Under the pieces are notes generated by a model. That model saw only the letters and a list, made by a program, of their open reading frames with translations. It made no database searches and was not told the origin of the DNA. From positions 1 through 64,000 of the forward strand of contig DATKSL010000007.1 of NCBI GenBank assembly GCA_035531675.1: DNA of 64,000 bases. The letters run 5' to 3'. The stretch is from JAJPIG01 sp035531675 (GTDB lineage: Bacteria > Desulfobacterota > Binatia > Binatales > Binataceae). Shown here one piece after another: positions 63,445 through 64,000 of the stretch; position 1 is the stretch's first letter; every line of letters begins with the position of its first letter. Made by a program: the position numbers and the translations under genes.

Positions 63445-63908
63445 GGCGTCGCCGGCGGGATGGGCTGACCGCCGGCGGGCGGCAGCGTCCCTGATTCGGG
63501 TGGCAGGGGGTTGTGCAGCAGTTCCGAGAGCTCGAAGCGGCGGCCGAAATTGGGACCGAATTGCACCACGATTGTGACCTTGCGCAAATCGGGAAAGATC
63601 CCGGATTCCGTCACCATCCGCTGCCATCTGAAATTCGCGTACTGGCCAGGAAACTGCTTGTCGAACGTGCCGCTGCTCTGGCCGAGGTCGGGAAAGCGCT
63701 CGAGCTCGGCCTGGGTCATCATGGTCTGCGCCAGCATCGAGGCCTGGGTCAGCTCGCGGGCCCGGATCACGCCCTGGAGATCCTGATGGTCGAGCGCGAG
63801 CAGCGCCATCATCGCGATTCCCAGCACGGCCAGCGCGATCATCACTTCGAGCAGCGTGAAGCCGCGCCCGCGCGCCGGGCGATGAAACTGCTGGGCCCCG
63901 CCGGTCAT
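63441..63908 (-). CDS. gspI: Type II secretion minor pseudopilin GspI
   Basis: Protein of 155 residues with GRGFTLLEVMIALAVLGIAMM at about residues 14-34, the prepilin-peptidase cleavage motif and hydrophobic helix. The globular part is followed by a proline-rich C-terminal tail (ESGTLPPAGGQPIPPATP) that is not usual for GspI. Its start overlaps the stop codon of the upstream gene (ATGA). Confidence 0.92.
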   Translation of the reverse strand: MTGGAQQFHRPARGRGFTLLEVMIALAVLGIAMMALLALDHQDLQGVIRARELTQASMLAQTMMTQAELERFPDLGQSSGTFDKQFPGQYANFRWQRMVTESGIFPDLRKVTIVVQFGPNFGRRFELSELLHNPLPPESGTLPPAGGQPIPPATP

Positions 63909-64000
63909 TGGCCGTTGATCGCGACCTGGCGGGGGCTCAAGTCGCCGGCAAGAATCGAGACCTGGCCGGTGAGCGGATTGATCGCCAGGGTGAAGACCGT
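63905..64000 (-). CDS. gspH: C-terminal end of a type II secretion pseudopilin, probably GspH (5' end outside window)
   Basis: Only the last 31 codons are present: a beta-rich end (TVFTLAINPLTGQVSI) directly upstream of and overlapping gspI (ATGA). Position fits gspH (or gspG). The segment is too short to identify by sequence alone. Confidence 0.6.
   Translation of the reverse strand, partial: TVFTLAINPLTGQVSILAGDLSPRQVAINGQ

Overview
This is a 64 kb, high-GC, gene-dense bacterial chromosome segment carrying 62 protein-coding genes that I can support (two cut by the window ends) and one tRNA. No gap between genes exceeds 300 bases. I see no insertion sequence, prophage, CRISPR array or rRNA. 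The gene order tilS-ftsH-folP-cdaA-cdaR-glmM-pdxJ-nnr-tsaE-lysC-cimA resembles that of deltaproteobacteria such as Geobacter. That order, together with a type II secretion operon carrying gspN, a DUF1329 protein, an LLM-type flavin oxidoreductase, a P450, a Rieske oxygenase and many acyl-CoA genes, points to the Desulfobacterota/Binatota (Candidatus Binatia) neighbourhood. This placement is inference from gene content and was not tested phylogenetically.

Layout. 1-2.7 kb: end of a VanA-like Rieske oxygenase, a P450, a membrane protein and yacG. 2.8-10.2 kb: cytochrome c maturation (Ccm, System I) genes ccmE, F, H, a CcmI-like zinc-ribbon protein, A, B, then ccmC and ccmD. A convergent DUF1329 gene with its own promoter sits inside this set. 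CcmE has a CxxxY heme-binding motif instead of the usual histidine, and no ccmG is visible. 10.2-35.5 kb: a long forward block of housekeeping genes for chaperones, tRNA modification, folate, c-di-AMP, cell-wall precursor, B6, NAD repair, aspartate and citramalate pathways, sulfur transfer, RNase III/Era/Der, guaA and gltX. 35.5-43.3 kb: three MFS transporters, a tandem pair of 3-hydroxyanthranilate-dioxygenase-like proteins, a secreted DUF1566 protein, tRNA-Arg(CCG) and an inositol-phosphatase. 43.4-49.6 kb: aminotransferase, hom, thrC, a phosphoglycerate-mutase-like probable homoserine kinase, class II fructose-bisphosphatase and a small coiled-coil protein. 49.6-56.2 kb: an acyl-CoA island (CoA-transferase, enoyl-CoA hydratase, two acyl-CoA dehydrogenases, two-subunit B12 mutase). 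56.2-58.8 kb: a secreted beta-helix protein and an LLM oxidoreductase. 58.8-64 kb: reverse-strand type II secretion operon gspH(partial)-I-J-K-L-M-N.

Most interesting points: (1) the B12 mutase carries the Phe/Gln pair (F74, Q192) of isobutyryl-CoA mutase rather than the Tyr/Arg of methylmalonyl-CoA mutase, and is flanked by acyl-CoA dehydrogenases; (2) the variant Ccm system; (3) the paired HAO-like cupin/zinc-ribbon proteins, one of which appears to have lost its metal ligands; (4) the non-orthologous homoserine kinase candidate. Many gene pairs overlap by ATGA, TGATG or GTGA, so translational coupling is common here.
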